A DNA stretch of 50,127 nt, taken from assembly GCA_018376135.1 (NCBI GenBank), contig JAHABX010000024.1:1-50127 (forward strand), in the 5' to 3' direction. Shown piece after piece: positions 41,442-50,127 of this stretch. The translations under genes were made by a program, and so were the position numbers. How positions within the stretch are numbered: position 1 is the first letter of the stretch; every line of letters begins with the position of its first letter. The notes beneath the pieces are model-generated. The model saw only the letters and a list, made by a program, of their open reading frames with translations. It searched no databases and was not told the DNA's origin. Source of the DNA: Clostridiales bacterium (GTDB lineage Bacteria; Bacillota; Clostridia; Lachnospirales; Lachnospiraceae).

Positions 41442-42263
41442 ATGAAAGACAGACTGGAGATCAAATACGGTCAGCTGATAGATCGAATCGCTTCGGAGAA
41501 GAAGGCGGCTATTGCCTTCTCCGGCGGAGTGGATTCGGTCTTTTTATTATATGCGGCGCAGGAAGCGCTGAAGGATCAGGTACTGGCGCTGACCGTTTCT
41601 TTACATGCAGTACCGAAGAAGGAATTAAAGGAGGCGGAAGATTTCTGCAGGATTCATGGGATCCGTCATCGAATCGAGAGAGTGGATGAATTCCAGGTAG
41701 AGGGATTTGCAGACAACCCGCCCAACCGGTGTTATCTGTGCAAGAGAGCACTTTTTGGAAGGATGCTTCAGGCGGCAGAGGAAGAGGGCTTTCAGATTCT
41801 GATGGAGGGCTCCAATCTGGATGATCAGGGAGATTACCGCCCGGGTCTTCGTGCCCTCCAGGAGCTGAAGATCCAGAGTCCCCTGAAGGATGCAGGCTTT
41901 ACCAAGGCAGAGATCCGGGAAATGTCCAGAAGGCTTGGACTTCCCACCTGGGAAAAGCCGTCCATGGCATGCCTTGCATCCCGTTTTGTATACGGAGAGC
42001 GGATCACCCCGGAGAAGATGGAGATGGTGGAGCTGGCAGAGGAGTATCTGACAGAGCTGGGATTTATCCAGAGACGGGTTCGTATGCATGGGACTCTGGC
42101 GAGGATCGAGCTTTTGCCGGAGGATATCTGCCGTATGATGGAGGATGGAAAATATGAGCAGGTGAATGCAAGGCTTCAGGAGCTTGGATTTTCCTATGTG
42201 ACACTGGATCTGAACGGATTTCAGAGCGGAAGCATGAATAAGGGGCTGAAAACAGATGAGTGA
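41442..42263 (+). CDS. larE: LarE-type ATP-dependent sacrificial sulfur transferase
   Basis: The 273-residue protein has the PP-loop SGGVDSVF (residues 27-34) and the NPPNRCYLCK segment (Cys97, Cys100), plus KPSMACLASRF with Cys177 where the sulfur-donating Cys of Lactobacillus LarE (Cys176) lies. LarE adds sulfur to the nickel-pincer cofactor precursor. Some relatives with three cysteines bind a [4Fe-4S] cluster instead; Cys97, Cys100 and Cys177 would suit that. LarB and LarC are not in the window, so its partner is unclear. Confidence 0.88.
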   Translation: MKDRLEIKYGQLIDRIASEKKAAIAFSGGVDSVFLLYAAQEALKDQVLALTVSLHAVPKKELKEAEDFCRIHGIRHRIERVDEFQVEGFADNPPNRCYLCKRALFGRMLQAAEEEGFQILMEGSNLDDQGDYRPGLRALQELKIQSPLKDAGFTKAEIREMSRRLGLPTWEKPSMACLASRFVYGERITPEKMEMVELAEEYLTELGFIQRRVRMHGTLARIELLPEDICRMMEDGKYEQVNARLQELGFSYVTLDLNGFQSGSMNKGLKTDE

Positions 42264-42978
42264 GATATTTGCAAGAACAGAGCTGCTGATCGGTCCGGAG
42301 GGTCTGCAGAGACTTCGGAAAGCGAGAGTTGCAGTCTTCGGTGTGGGCGGCGTGGGAGGCTATGCAGTGGAATCGCTGGCAAGAAGCGGCATCGGACATT
42401 TCCTGCTGGTGGACAACGATGTGGTCAGCGAGAGCAACCGGAACCGGCAGATCATCGCCCTTGGGAGTACGGTGGGCAGATATAAGACCCATGTGATGAA
42501 GGAGCGGATCGCGGATATCTGTCCGGAGACGGAGGTAGAGACCAGAGAGTGCTTTTTTCTTCCGGACAATGCAGAGACCTTTGCCTTTGAGGAGTATGAT
42601 TATGTGATCGATGCCATTGATACGGTATCCGGGAAGCTTTCGCTGGTGGAATGCTGCCAGAAAGCAGGGACGCCGGTCATCAGCGCCATGGGTGCGGGCA
42701 ATAAGCTGGATCCCACCAGATTCGTAGTGACGGATATTTATAAAACCGAGATATGTCCTCTTGCCAGAGTGATGAGAAGAGAGCTGAAGAAGAGGGGTAT
42801 TCCGGGGCTCAAGGTAGTATATTCCACAGAACCGGCCATGACGCCGCGGCAGATTCTGACAGGGGAATCCAAAAAGGTGACGCCGGGAAGCATGGCGTTT
42901 GTACCGGGGGCGGCAGGACTGATCCTGGCATCCCAGGTAGTGCAGGATCTTTTGCAGGATCAGGGGAAGGAAGACTGA
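42256..42978 (+). CDS. tcdA: tRNA threonylcarbamoyladenosine dehydratase TcdA
   Basis: The 240-residue protein has the E1/ThiF-like nucleotide site VAVFGVGGVGGYAVESLARSG (29-45 region), SNRNRQ and DYVIDAIDTVSGKLSL. It turns t6A at position 37 of some tRNAs into its cyclic form. It overlaps larE by 8 nt, so they are translationally coupled. Confidence 0.92.
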   Translation: MSEIFARTELLIGPEGLQRLRKARVAVFGVGGVGGYAVESLARSGIGHFLLVDNDVVSESNRNRQIIALGSTVGRYKTHVMKERIADICPETEVETRECFFLPDNAETFAFEEYDYVIDAIDTVSGKLSLVECCQKAGTPVISAMGAGNKLDPTRFVVTDIYKTEICPLARVMRRELKKRGIPGLKVVYSTEPAMTPRQILTGESKKVTPGSMAFVPGAAGLILASQVVQDLLQDQGKED

Positions 42979-43044
42979 TCGGGGCGAAGGTGCAGACGGT
43001 AAGGAATCGGAATCATTGGTATTTGTGAATACGGGAGTAGGTAT

Positions 43045-46000
43045 ATGGCATTGCAGTTGATCCTGGGAAATTCCGGAGCGGGGAAATCCCATTTTATATT
43101 TGAAAAAATCATACAGGAATCCATGGAACAGCCGGACAGACAATTCCTGGTCATCGTGCCGGAGCAGTTCACCATGCAGACGCAGAGGGATCTGGTACAG
43201 ATGCATCCCAGACACGGTATTATGAATATTGATGTGCTGAGCTTTGAGCGTTTGGCGCACCGGGTTTTTGATGAGGTGGGAGGAGAGCACCGGAAGATCC
43301 TGGAGGATACGGGTAAGAATCTGATCCTGCGCCGTCTGGCAGAGGAGAAGAAGGACCAGCTTAAGCTTCTGGGAGGAAATCTGAAGAAGCTGGGATATAT
43401 TTCCGAGGTGAAGTCTCTTCTCTCTGAGTTCACCCAGTACCGGATCCGAACGGAGCAGCTGGAGCAGATGATGGAGCAGAACCGGGACAATCCGCAGCTT
43501 TATTATAAGCTCTCAGATATGAAGATCATATCCGAGAGCTTTGAGTCCTATCTGGAGGGAGCTTATCTGACCGCGGAGGAGCTTTTGGAGGCTCTGGAGC
43601 AGACCGTGGAGCGCTCTGCATCCGTCCGGGGAAGCGTGATTGTGCTGGATGGATATACAGGCTTTACTCCGGTGCAGATGAGTCTTCTGGGAAAGCTTCT
43701 GGTACTGACGGAGCAGGTATATGTGACTCTGACTATGGACGGGGAAGAGAAGCCCTTTGTGCTGGACGCGGAGTACCAGCTTTTTCATATGACGAAGAAG
43801 ACCATCGCGGGTCTTGTGAAGCTGGCGGATCAGGTGCAGGTGAAGGTGCTGCCGCCGGTAATCCTGAAGGATGCGGGAAGCTGCCGCTACCGCAGTGCGA
43901 AAGCCCTTCATTTTCTGGAATCTCATATTTTCCGTCATGGAAAGGAATTCTGGGGAGAGGAGACCGGGGAGATCCGTCTCCATGCGGCGCGTACCCCCCG
44001 GGCAGAAGCGGAGGAGATCGGAAAGGAGATTCAGCGCCTGGTCAGGGACGGGGGCTTCCGTTACCGGGATCTGGCAGTGGTGACCGGCAATCTGGAGGTC
44101 TACGGGACCCTTCTGGAGCAGGTTTTTGTCAAATACGGAATTCCGGGCTTTATTGACCGGAAGAAGGATGTGCTGGGGAATCCTTTTGTGGAATTCCTGC
44201 GTTCTCTTCTGGCAGTGATCCAGGAGGACTTTACATATGAATCCATGTTCCGGCTGCTGCGGACCGGGATGGCAGGCATATCCATGGAAGAAACGGATCT
44301 TCTGGAAAATTATGTGATCGCAAGGGGAATACGGGGGTATTCCGGGTGGAAAAGAGAGTGGAAGAGACCTCTTCGGGGAATGGAAGAGGAAGCGCTTTTG
44401 AATCTGAATGAGCTGCGTGAGCGTGTGGCCGGCGGACTTTCCGGGCTGCGCGTCAGCCTGAAGAAAAAGGGAGCGGATGCGCGGGAGCTGACCGGAGCCG
44501 TATACGAATATCTGGTGGGGCTGGATATCCAGAAGCAGCTGAAGGTGTACGAGTTTCGGTTCGAGGAGGAAGGCAGTTATTCCATGGCGCGGGAGTATGC
44601 CCAGATCTATGGCATGGTCATGGACCTGTTCGACAAGCTGGTCATGCTGCTGGGAGACTGCCCCATGTCTCTGGAGGAGTATGCGGAGCTTCTGGATGCG
44701 GGATTGTCCGAGATGAAGGTAGGGCTGATTCCGGCAGGGGCGGATCAGGTGGTAGTCGGCGATATGGAGAGAAGTCGTCTGAAGGATATTCAGGTGCTCT
44801 TTTTTGCCGGGGTCAATGAGGGAAGTGTGCCCAGGGACAAAAGCAGAGGAGGGATCCTGTCCGAGATGGAGCGGGAGCTTCTGCTGGAGCAGCAGGTGGA
44901 GCTTTCTCCCACGGCAAGGCAGGAGACTTATATCCAGAAATTTTATATTTATCTGAGTCTGACCAGACCGTCCGGACGTCTCTGTCTGTCCTGGAGTCTG
45001 GCGGATGCGGACGGAAATGCACTTCGCCCGTCCTACCTGATCGCCCGAATACAGGAGCTGTTTCCGAAGGTTCCTGTGCGTACAGGAACAGAGCGGACGT
45101 ATATGGAACGTCTGGTCACTCCGGCGGGAAGCATCCGGGAACTGACGGAGGCGCTGACCGCGGTGCGCTCCCAGAGTGCCGGACCGGAGCAGACTGCGCT
45201 GATTGGGTGGTTCGGAAGGCAGAAGGAGTGGCAGGAGAAGCTGGGGAGGCTTCTGGATGCGGCATGCTTTTCCAATCAGGAGAGTCAGATCGGGCGGACG
45301 GTGGCACGGGCGCTGTACGGAACGCTCCTGGAGGGAAGTGTGACCAGACTGGAGCAGTTTGCGGCATGCGCCTACGCTCATTTTCTGCAGTATGGGCTTC
45401 AGCTCCAGGAACGGGAGACCTTCGGACTGGAAGCGGTGGACATGGGAAATATTTTTCACGGTGCGTTAAAATATTTTTCGGATGCGGTGGATGAGAGTGC
45501 CTATGACTGGTTCCATGTGCCGGAGGAAAAGCGGATCCAGTGGATGGAAGAGGCGCTTGAGAGAGCGGTGGAGGATCATGCGGACCGGGTGCTCTCTGAT
45601 CGGGCAAGGGATCAGTATACCATGGAACGGATACGGCGCATCGGGCAGAGGACCGCATGGGCAGTTCTGAGGCAGCTGCAGAAGGGCGCATTTTTCCCGG
45701 AGGAGACAGAGGTGTCCTTCCGCAATCTGGAGCAGCTGCAGAGTGTGTCTATGATCCTGTCGGAGGATGAAAGGATGCGGCTGAGGGGCAGGATCGACCG
45801 GATCGATGTCTGCCGGGAGGACGGCAGTGTCTATGTGCGGGTCATTGACTACAAGAGCGGCAGCACCCGGTTTGATCTGACCAGCATCTACTATGGTCTG
45901 CAGCTTCAGCTGGTGGTGTATCTGAATGCCGCCATGGAGCTGGAACGGAGAAAGCAGGAGGGAGAGGTGCGTCCGGCCGGGATGTTCTATTATCATATTG

Positions 46001-46440
46001 AGGATCCGGTGCTGGATTATGAGGAAGAGGGAGATGTGGGGCAGCGTCTGTTAAAGGAGCTTGCATGGAACGGTCTGGTGAATGGAGACCGGGCGATCGT
46101 CTCCCGTATGGACCGGGAGATGGGAACCGGGTCGGATGTTCTCCCCGTAAGACTCAAAAAGGACGGGGATTACACGGCGTCCTCTTCTGTGGCGGAGGAC
46201 GAACAGTTTCTGGCACTTTCCCGTCATGTGCAGAAAAAGCTGGCAGAGTACGGGGAACGTATTCTGAAGGGGGATATCCGTATGAAGCCCTATGAGCTGG
46301 GGGAGGAGGATGCGTGCCGGTACTGCCGGTACCACAGTGTCTGCGGATTTGACCGGAAGGTGGAGGGCTGTGAAAAGCGCAGATTACGTCCTCTCGATAA
46401 GATGGAGATCTGGAACAGACTGAAGGAGGAACAGGCATGA
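43045..46440 (+). CDS. addB: ATP-dependent DNA nuclease subunit AddB
   Basis: The 1131-residue protein begins with a Walker A-like GNSGAGKS (residues 8-15). Near residue 933 is the RecB-type nuclease core VIDYKSG. The iron-sulfur cluster cysteines are a single Cys near residue 774 (AACAYAHF) and CRYCRYHSVC near 1090 (C-x2-C-x5-C). With AddA it unwinds and processes double-strand breaks for recombination. The ATGA overlap couples it to addA. Confidence 0.97.
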   Translation: MALQLILGNSGAGKSHFIFEKIIQESMEQPDRQFLVIVPEQFTMQTQRDLVQMHPRHGIMNIDVLSFERLAHRVFDEVGGEHRKILEDTGKNLILRRLAEEKKDQLKLLGGNLKKLGYISEVKSLLSEFTQYRIRTEQLEQMMEQNRDNPQLYYKLSDMKIISESFESYLEGAYLTAEELLEALEQTVERSASVRGSVIVLDGYTGFTPVQMSLLGKLLVLTEQVYVTLTMDGEEKPFVLDAEYQLFHMTKKTIAGLVKLADQVQVKVLPPVILKDAGSCRYRSAKALHFLESHIFRHGKEFWGEETGEIRLHAARTPRAEAEEIGKEIQRLVRDGGFRYRDLAVVTGNLEVYGTLLEQVFVKYGIPGFIDRKKDVLGNPFVEFLRSLLAVIQEDFTYESMFRLLRTGMAGISMEETDLLENYVIARGIRGYSGWKREWKRPLRGMEEEALLNLNELRERVAGGLSGLRVSLKKKGADARELTGAVYEYLVGLDIQKQLKVYEFRFEEEGSYSMAREYAQIYGMVMDLFDKLVMLLGDCPMSLEEYAELLDAGLSEMKVGLIPAGADQVVVGDMERSRLKDIQVLFFAGVNEGSVPRDKSRGGILSEMERELLLEQQVELSPTARQETYIQKFYIYLSLTRPSGRLCLSWSLADADGNALRPSYLIARIQELFPKVPVRTGTERTYMERLVTPAGSIRELTEALTAVRSQSAGPEQTALIGWFGRQKEWQEKLGRLLDAACFSNQESQIGRTVARALYGTLLEGSVTRLEQFAACAYAHFLQYGLQLQERETFGLEAVDMGNIFHGALKYFSDAVDESAYDWFHVPEEKRIQWMEEALERAVEDHADRVLSDRARDQYTMERIRRIGQRTAWAVLRQLQKGAFFPEETEVSFRNLEQLQSVSMILSEDERMRLRGRIDRIDVCREDGSVYVRVIDYKSGSTRFDLTSIYYGLQLQLVVYLNAAMELERRKQEGEVRPAGMFYYHIEDPVLDYEEEGDVGQRLLKELAWNGLVNGDRAIVSRMDREMGTGSDVLPVRLKKDGDYTASSSVAEDEQFLALSRHVQKKLAEYGERILKGDIRMKPYELGEEDACRYCRYHSVCGFDRKVEGCEKRRLRPLDKMEIWNRLKEEQA

Positions 46441-49400
46441 GTGTAGTATGGACGGAGGATCAGAGACGGGTCATAGATACAAGAGACAGGAATCTGCTGG
46501 TCTCCGCTGCGGCAGGTTCCGGCAAGACGGCAGTGCTGGTGGAACGGATCCTGGCACTGATCACAGATCCAGAACGGCATGTGGATGTGGACCGCCTTTT
46601 GATCACCACCTTTACCAAGGCGGCGGCGGGAGAGATGCGGGAAAGGATCGGACGGGCGCTGGGCGAGCGTCTCCGGACAGACCCGGAAAATGAATGGCTC
46701 CAGAGACAGGAGGCACTGGTGAACAGGGCGCAGATCACAACGATCCACGGATTCTGCCTGTATGTGATCCGGAATTATTTCCATACCATTGATCTGAACC
46801 CCAGCTTCCGCATTGCGGACGAGGGAGAGATGCGCCTGCTGAAGCAGGATACGGCAGAAGAGATACTGGAGGAGGCGTTTGCGCAGAAGGATCCCGGAAT
46901 CAGGAGATTTGCGGACTGCTGCGGAACCGGGAACCGGGGGAACGGTCTGGAGGAGATGATCCTGAGCCTTTACGAATATGCGGTGGCAAGTCCTCAGCCA
47001 AAGCGCTGGCTGTCGGAGTGCGCCGCCATGTATGAGCTTCCCCAGGATGCATCCTGGAGTGATTTTGCAGGAGAAGAGGCAGTGCTTGCGGAGCTTGGCA
47101 CGGCGGTAAAGGACTGCCTGAAGGAGAATCAGAGAGCGCTGGCGCTGGCGGCGTCTCCCGGAGGACCTTTTCTGTATGAAGAAGCACTGCGGGCAGATGA
47201 GGAGCTGCTTAACGGGCTGGCAGCCTGTACCGGTGTGGAACAGTTTGGCGGGCTGCTTGCGGATATTTCCTATAAGAGGCTGCCCAGCCGCCGTTCTAAA
47301 GCCATGGCGGGGGTGGATGAGGAGCTGTGCGATCAGATCATGGAGATCCGAAGCAGCATGAAGGACACGCTGAAGGGACTGGCAGATCAGTATTTTCAGC
47401 TTCCGTCAGAGGTGATCTTTGAGCAGATGCGCAAAACTGCCGAAAATGTGAAGGTCTATACAGAGCTGACCCTTCGGTTCATGGAGCGGCTGGGAGAGAA
47501 AAAGCGGAAGAAAAACATACTGGATTTCTCCGATCAGGAGCATCTGGCGCTGCAGATCCTGACCCGAGAGGAGAACGGAGAGCTGGTTCCGTCAGAGGTG
47601 GCGGATATCTTTGCGGATTATTTTGCAGAGATCATGGTGGATGAGTATCAGGACAGCAATCTGGTGCAGGAGGCGATCCTGAACAGTATATCAGGAAGCC
47701 GCCGGGGACGGGACAACCGGTTCATGGTGGGAGATGTGAAGCAGAGCATCTACCGGTTCCGTCAGGCGGAGCCGGGGCTGTTCCTTGAGAAATACAGCCG
47801 TTATGCCGGAGAACAGGAAGACGGGAGACAGGAAGGAGTACGTATCGACCTGCACCGGAATTTCCGAAGCAGGGAAGAGGTGCTCTGCCCGGTCAATGAG
47901 GTGTTTCAAAGGATCATGTGCCGGGAGCTGGGCGGCATTGCATATGATGAAGCGGCGGCGCTGAAGCCGGGGGCTTCCTATCCGGAGTATGCCCGGAGCC
48001 GGGCAGAGCTTATGCTGTTGTCTCAGGAGGAATGGGAAGAGCTTCGGGGGGAATGCGGCTGGACGAAGATCGAGGCGGAGGCGCATATGATCGCCGGAAG
48101 GATCAGGAGGATGCTGGGAAAAGAGCAGGTGACGGAGGGAGGAACCCTTCGTCCGGTGCGTCCCGGGGATATTGTGATCCTGCTTCGTACCATGTCCGGC
48201 TGGAGCGAGACCTTTGTGCGGATCCTGCAGGACGAAGGGATCCCTGCAGTTACCCAGTCCAGGGAAGGGTATTTCCAGACCATGGAGATCGAGGCGCTTC
48301 TGGCATATCTCCGGATCCTGGATAATCCGACCCAGGAGATCCCGCTGGCGGCTGCCATGCACAGTATGCTGGGCGGCTTTTCCTCAGAGGACATGGCAAA
48401 GATCAAGGCGGCATTTCCCAGGAAGGGCTACGCAGAGGCGTGCAGGAGCTATCTGGAGGAGGAGCAGGAGGAAGGACTCAGGTCGCGGCTTTCGGCGTTT
48501 TATGAAAGACTGGACGGGTATCGGAGAAAGGCGGCGTGTACATCCATCCATGAGCTGCTCTGGCAGATCGTGACAGAGACCGGATATCTGGACGAGATCC
48601 AGGCGCTTCCGGGAGGAGAGCAGCGGCTTGCCAATGTGGAGATGCTGCTTCAGAAGGCGCAGGATTACGAAAAGATCAGTTATCATGGATTGTTTCATTT
48701 TATCCGATATATTGAGAAGATGCAGAAATATCAGATGGATTTCGGAGAAGCGCCCCTGTCCGGGGAAAGCGGCGACGCGGTCCAGATCATGAGTATCCAT
48801 CACAGCAAGGGGCTGGAGTTTCCGGTAGTCATTGCGGCAGGGATGGGAAAGAGCTTCAACCGGCAGGAAAGCCGGGACAAGGTGGTTTTCCACAGCCGCT
48901 ATGGGATCGGCATGGATTATGTGGATCTGGAAAGCCGGATGAAAAAGGCGACGATCCTGAAACAGCTGATTCGCAGGCAGAATCTTCTGGACAATCTGGG
49001 TGAGGAGCTTCGGATTCTCTATGTGGCTATGACCCGTGCGAAGGAGAAGCTGATCCTGACCGGTATGGGAAAGGAAAAGCTTCTGGAGGAAGCAGGCAGC
49101 AATGGGGACGAAAGCCTTCTGTTTCTTCAGCTTACCAAAGCAGACAGCGATCTGGCGTGGATTCTTCCGGCACAGAATCAGGCGGACAGCACTATAGACC
49201 GGTTCCGGGTTTCCTTAAAGGAGCTTGTGGAGGATGCGGTGCAGCAGGAGATCCATCACGTCCTTGACCGGGATGAGCTGGAAAGGCTGGTACTTTTCTC
49301 TTCGTGGGAAGGGGAGCTGTACCGGCAGGTGGAAGAGAAGCTGTCCTGGAAATATCCCTGGGATCAGGAGAAGCGATCGAAGCAGAAGTACAGTGTCACA

Positions 49401-50021
49401 GAGCTGAAAAAGCTCCGGATGATGGAGGAGTCGGACAGCGGAACCGAATTGTACCCGGAGGCGGATGTGATTCCGCTGATTCCTCAGTTTATCGAGAAGA
49501 CAGAGGAAAAGACCGGGGCGGCAAGAGGTACGGTCTACCATACGATCATGGAAGGTATGGATTTTGCAGGACTGGAAAGCCGGGAGCAGGTGGAAGCAGA
49601 GCTTCAGCGTCTGGTGGATACAGGCAGTATCGAGAAAGCTGATCTGCTTGCAGTGAGACCGGAGGATTTCCTGACCTTTGCCCGAACCGGACTGGCAGAT
49701 CGCATGCAGAGGGCGAAGGAGAGGGCAGAGCTGTTTCGGGAGCAGCCCTTTGTCATCGGTCTGCCGGGCACGGAGGTGGACGGTTCCGATTCGGAGGAGC
49801 TGGTGCTCATTCAGGGAATCATCGATGCGTTCTTTTACGAAGAGGATGAGATTGTGGTCGTGGATTATAAGACGGACCGGGTGAAGAAGGCGTCGGAGCT
49901 GGCGGAGAAATATCATGCCCAGCTGGAATACTATGACCGGGCGCTTGCCATGATGACCGGAAAAAAAGTAAAGGAGAGGCTGATCTACTCCTTTACTCTG
50001 GGGGAAGTGATCGGTGTGTAG
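46437..50021 (+). CDS. addA: ATP-dependent helicase/nuclease subunit AddA
   Basis: The 1194-residue UvrD-type protein has the Walker A motif SAAAGSGKTAVL (23-34), VDEYQDSN, RFRQAEPGLF and QIMSIHHSKGLEFPVV, with a C-terminal RecB-like nuclease core VVDYKTDRV. It is the helicase and second nuclease of the AddAB complex. The gene overlaps addB by 4 nt and ends before a strong terminator. Confidence 0.97.
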   Translation: MSVVWTEDQRRVIDTRDRNLLVSAAAGSGKTAVLVERILALITDPERHVDVDRLLITTFTKAAAGEMRERIGRALGERLRTDPENEWLQRQEALVNRAQITTIHGFCLYVIRNYFHTIDLNPSFRIADEGEMRLLKQDTAEEILEEAFAQKDPGIRRFADCCGTGNRGNGLEEMILSLYEYAVASPQPKRWLSECAAMYELPQDASWSDFAGEEAVLAELGTAVKDCLKENQRALALAASPGGPFLYEEALRADEELLNGLAACTGVEQFGGLLADISYKRLPSRRSKAMAGVDEELCDQIMEIRSSMKDTLKGLADQYFQLPSEVIFEQMRKTAENVKVYTELTLRFMERLGEKKRKKNILDFSDQEHLALQILTREENGELVPSEVADIFADYFAEIMVDEYQDSNLVQEAILNSISGSRRGRDNRFMVGDVKQSIYRFRQAEPGLFLEKYSRYAGEQEDGRQEGVRIDLHRNFRSREEVLCPVNEVFQRIMCRELGGIAYDEAAALKPGASYPEYARSRAELMLLSQEEWEELRGECGWTKIEAEAHMIAGRIRRMLGKEQVTEGGTLRPVRPGDIVILLRTMSGWSETFVRILQDEGIPAVTQSREGYFQTMEIEALLAYLRILDNPTQEIPLAAAMHSMLGGFSSEDMAKIKAAFPRKGYAEACRSYLEEEQEEGLRSRLSAFYERLDGYRRKAACTSIHELLWQIVTETGYLDEIQALPGGEQRLANVEMLLQKAQDYEKISYHGLFHFIRYIEKMQKYQMDFGEAPLSGESGDAVQIMSIHHSKGLEFPVVIAAGMGKSFNRQESRDKVVFHSRYGIGMDYVDLESRMKKATILKQLIRRQNLLDNLGEELRILYVAMTRAKEKLILTGMGKEKLLEEAGSNGDESLLFLQLTKADSDLAWILPAQNQADSTIDRFRVSLKELVEDAVQQEIHHVLDRDELERLVLFSSWEGELYRQVEEKLSWKYPWDQEKRSKQKYSVTELKKLRMMEESDSGTELYPEADVIPLIPQFIEKTEEKTGAARGTVYHTIMEGMDFAGLESREQVEAELQRLVDTGSIEKADLLAVRPEDFLTFARTGLADRMQRAKERAELFREQPFVIGLPGTEVDGSDSEELVLIQGIIDAFFYEEDEIVVVDYKTDRVKKASELAEKYHAQLEYYDRALAMMTGKKVKERLIYSFTLGEVIGV

Positions 50022-50058
50022 TGCGAGGGTTACTGTTCAGAGGTCAACTGGACTTAAG

Positions 50059-50107
50059 AAAACCGATGGTGTAGACTATTAATAGTTTAAACCATCGGTT
50101 TTCTTTA
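50059..50107 (+). terminator. intrinsic terminator after addA
   Basis: AAAACCGATGGT (50059-50070) pairs perfectly with ACCATCGGTTTT (50091-50102) and is followed by CTTT. A second palindrome ACTATTAATAGT (50075-50086) lies in the loop. It ends the addBA operon. Confidence 0.88.
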
Positions 50108-50127
50108 TCCAAATATCCTGGATACTT

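Noticed and set aside
43513..45459. 648-codon antisense ORF inside addB
   Set aside because: Antisense shadow with no recognisable family; addB has its full motif set.

Overview
The window reads as a chromosome segment of a spore-forming Clostridia member, most likely family Lachnospiraceae. The basis is the spoIIAA-spoIIAB-sigF-spoVAA-spoVAB operon, spoVAC and spoVAD, a T-box valyl-tRNA synthetase leader, rubrerythrin, clostridial AddAB, and strong AGGAGG ribosome binding sites with frequent ATGA overlaps. I cannot name a species.

Left end (1-4488): a palindrome-rich edge leads into a divergent locus. On the minus strand lies a radical-SAM-like protein that has lost its cluster cysteines. 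On the plus strand lie a shortened S-adenosylmethionine synthetase, an intact radical SAM enzyme of the same subfamily, and a DegV lipid-binding protein. Then (4489-8710) come mixed small genes: a YdcF-like protein with an internal deletion, a lipoprotein, small membrane proteins, a methyltransferase coupled to rubrerythrin, and a decayed gene-poor stretch with short overlapping ORFs.

8711-17835 is an accessory surface-protein locus. An XRE repressor is divergent from a run of lipoproteins and secreted or membrane proteins: two paralogous YD-repeat lipoproteins at the ends, a GLUG-repeat lipoprotein, another lipoprotein, two TPR proteins and a secreted protein with an internal hydrophobic glycine-rich segment. 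Two promoters in it are near copies with palindromic CGCATT/AATGCG boxes. I recognise no described system matching the whole locus.

17906-26953: a Tet(M)/EF-G-like GTPase fused to a C-terminal NYN (YacP/Rae1-like) nuclease domain, whose RBS lies inside a terminator-like inverted repeat; a YkgJ-type cysteine-cluster protein; an AbrB-duplication transporter; a lipoprotein followed by an ECF sigma factor and anti-sigma pair; and a T-box leader followed by a CotH-family gene lying between the T-box and valS.

26967-35185 is mostly core: valS, folC, a 47-codon ORF, a zinc-ribbon/TPR membrane protein, then the forespore sigma-F operon with spoVAA and spoVAB. Convergent to it are mntP and an ABC-F gene. 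A broken Rpn/PD-(D/E)XK gene follows, then divergent spoVAC and spoVAD around a 16-bp perfect inverted repeat. The right end (40854-50021) is a co-directional run: a zinc-dependent phospholipase C-like protein, LarE, TcdA, and the recombination nuclease AddB-AddA, closed by a terminator. I saw no tRNA, rRNA, CRISPR array or complete insertion sequence.
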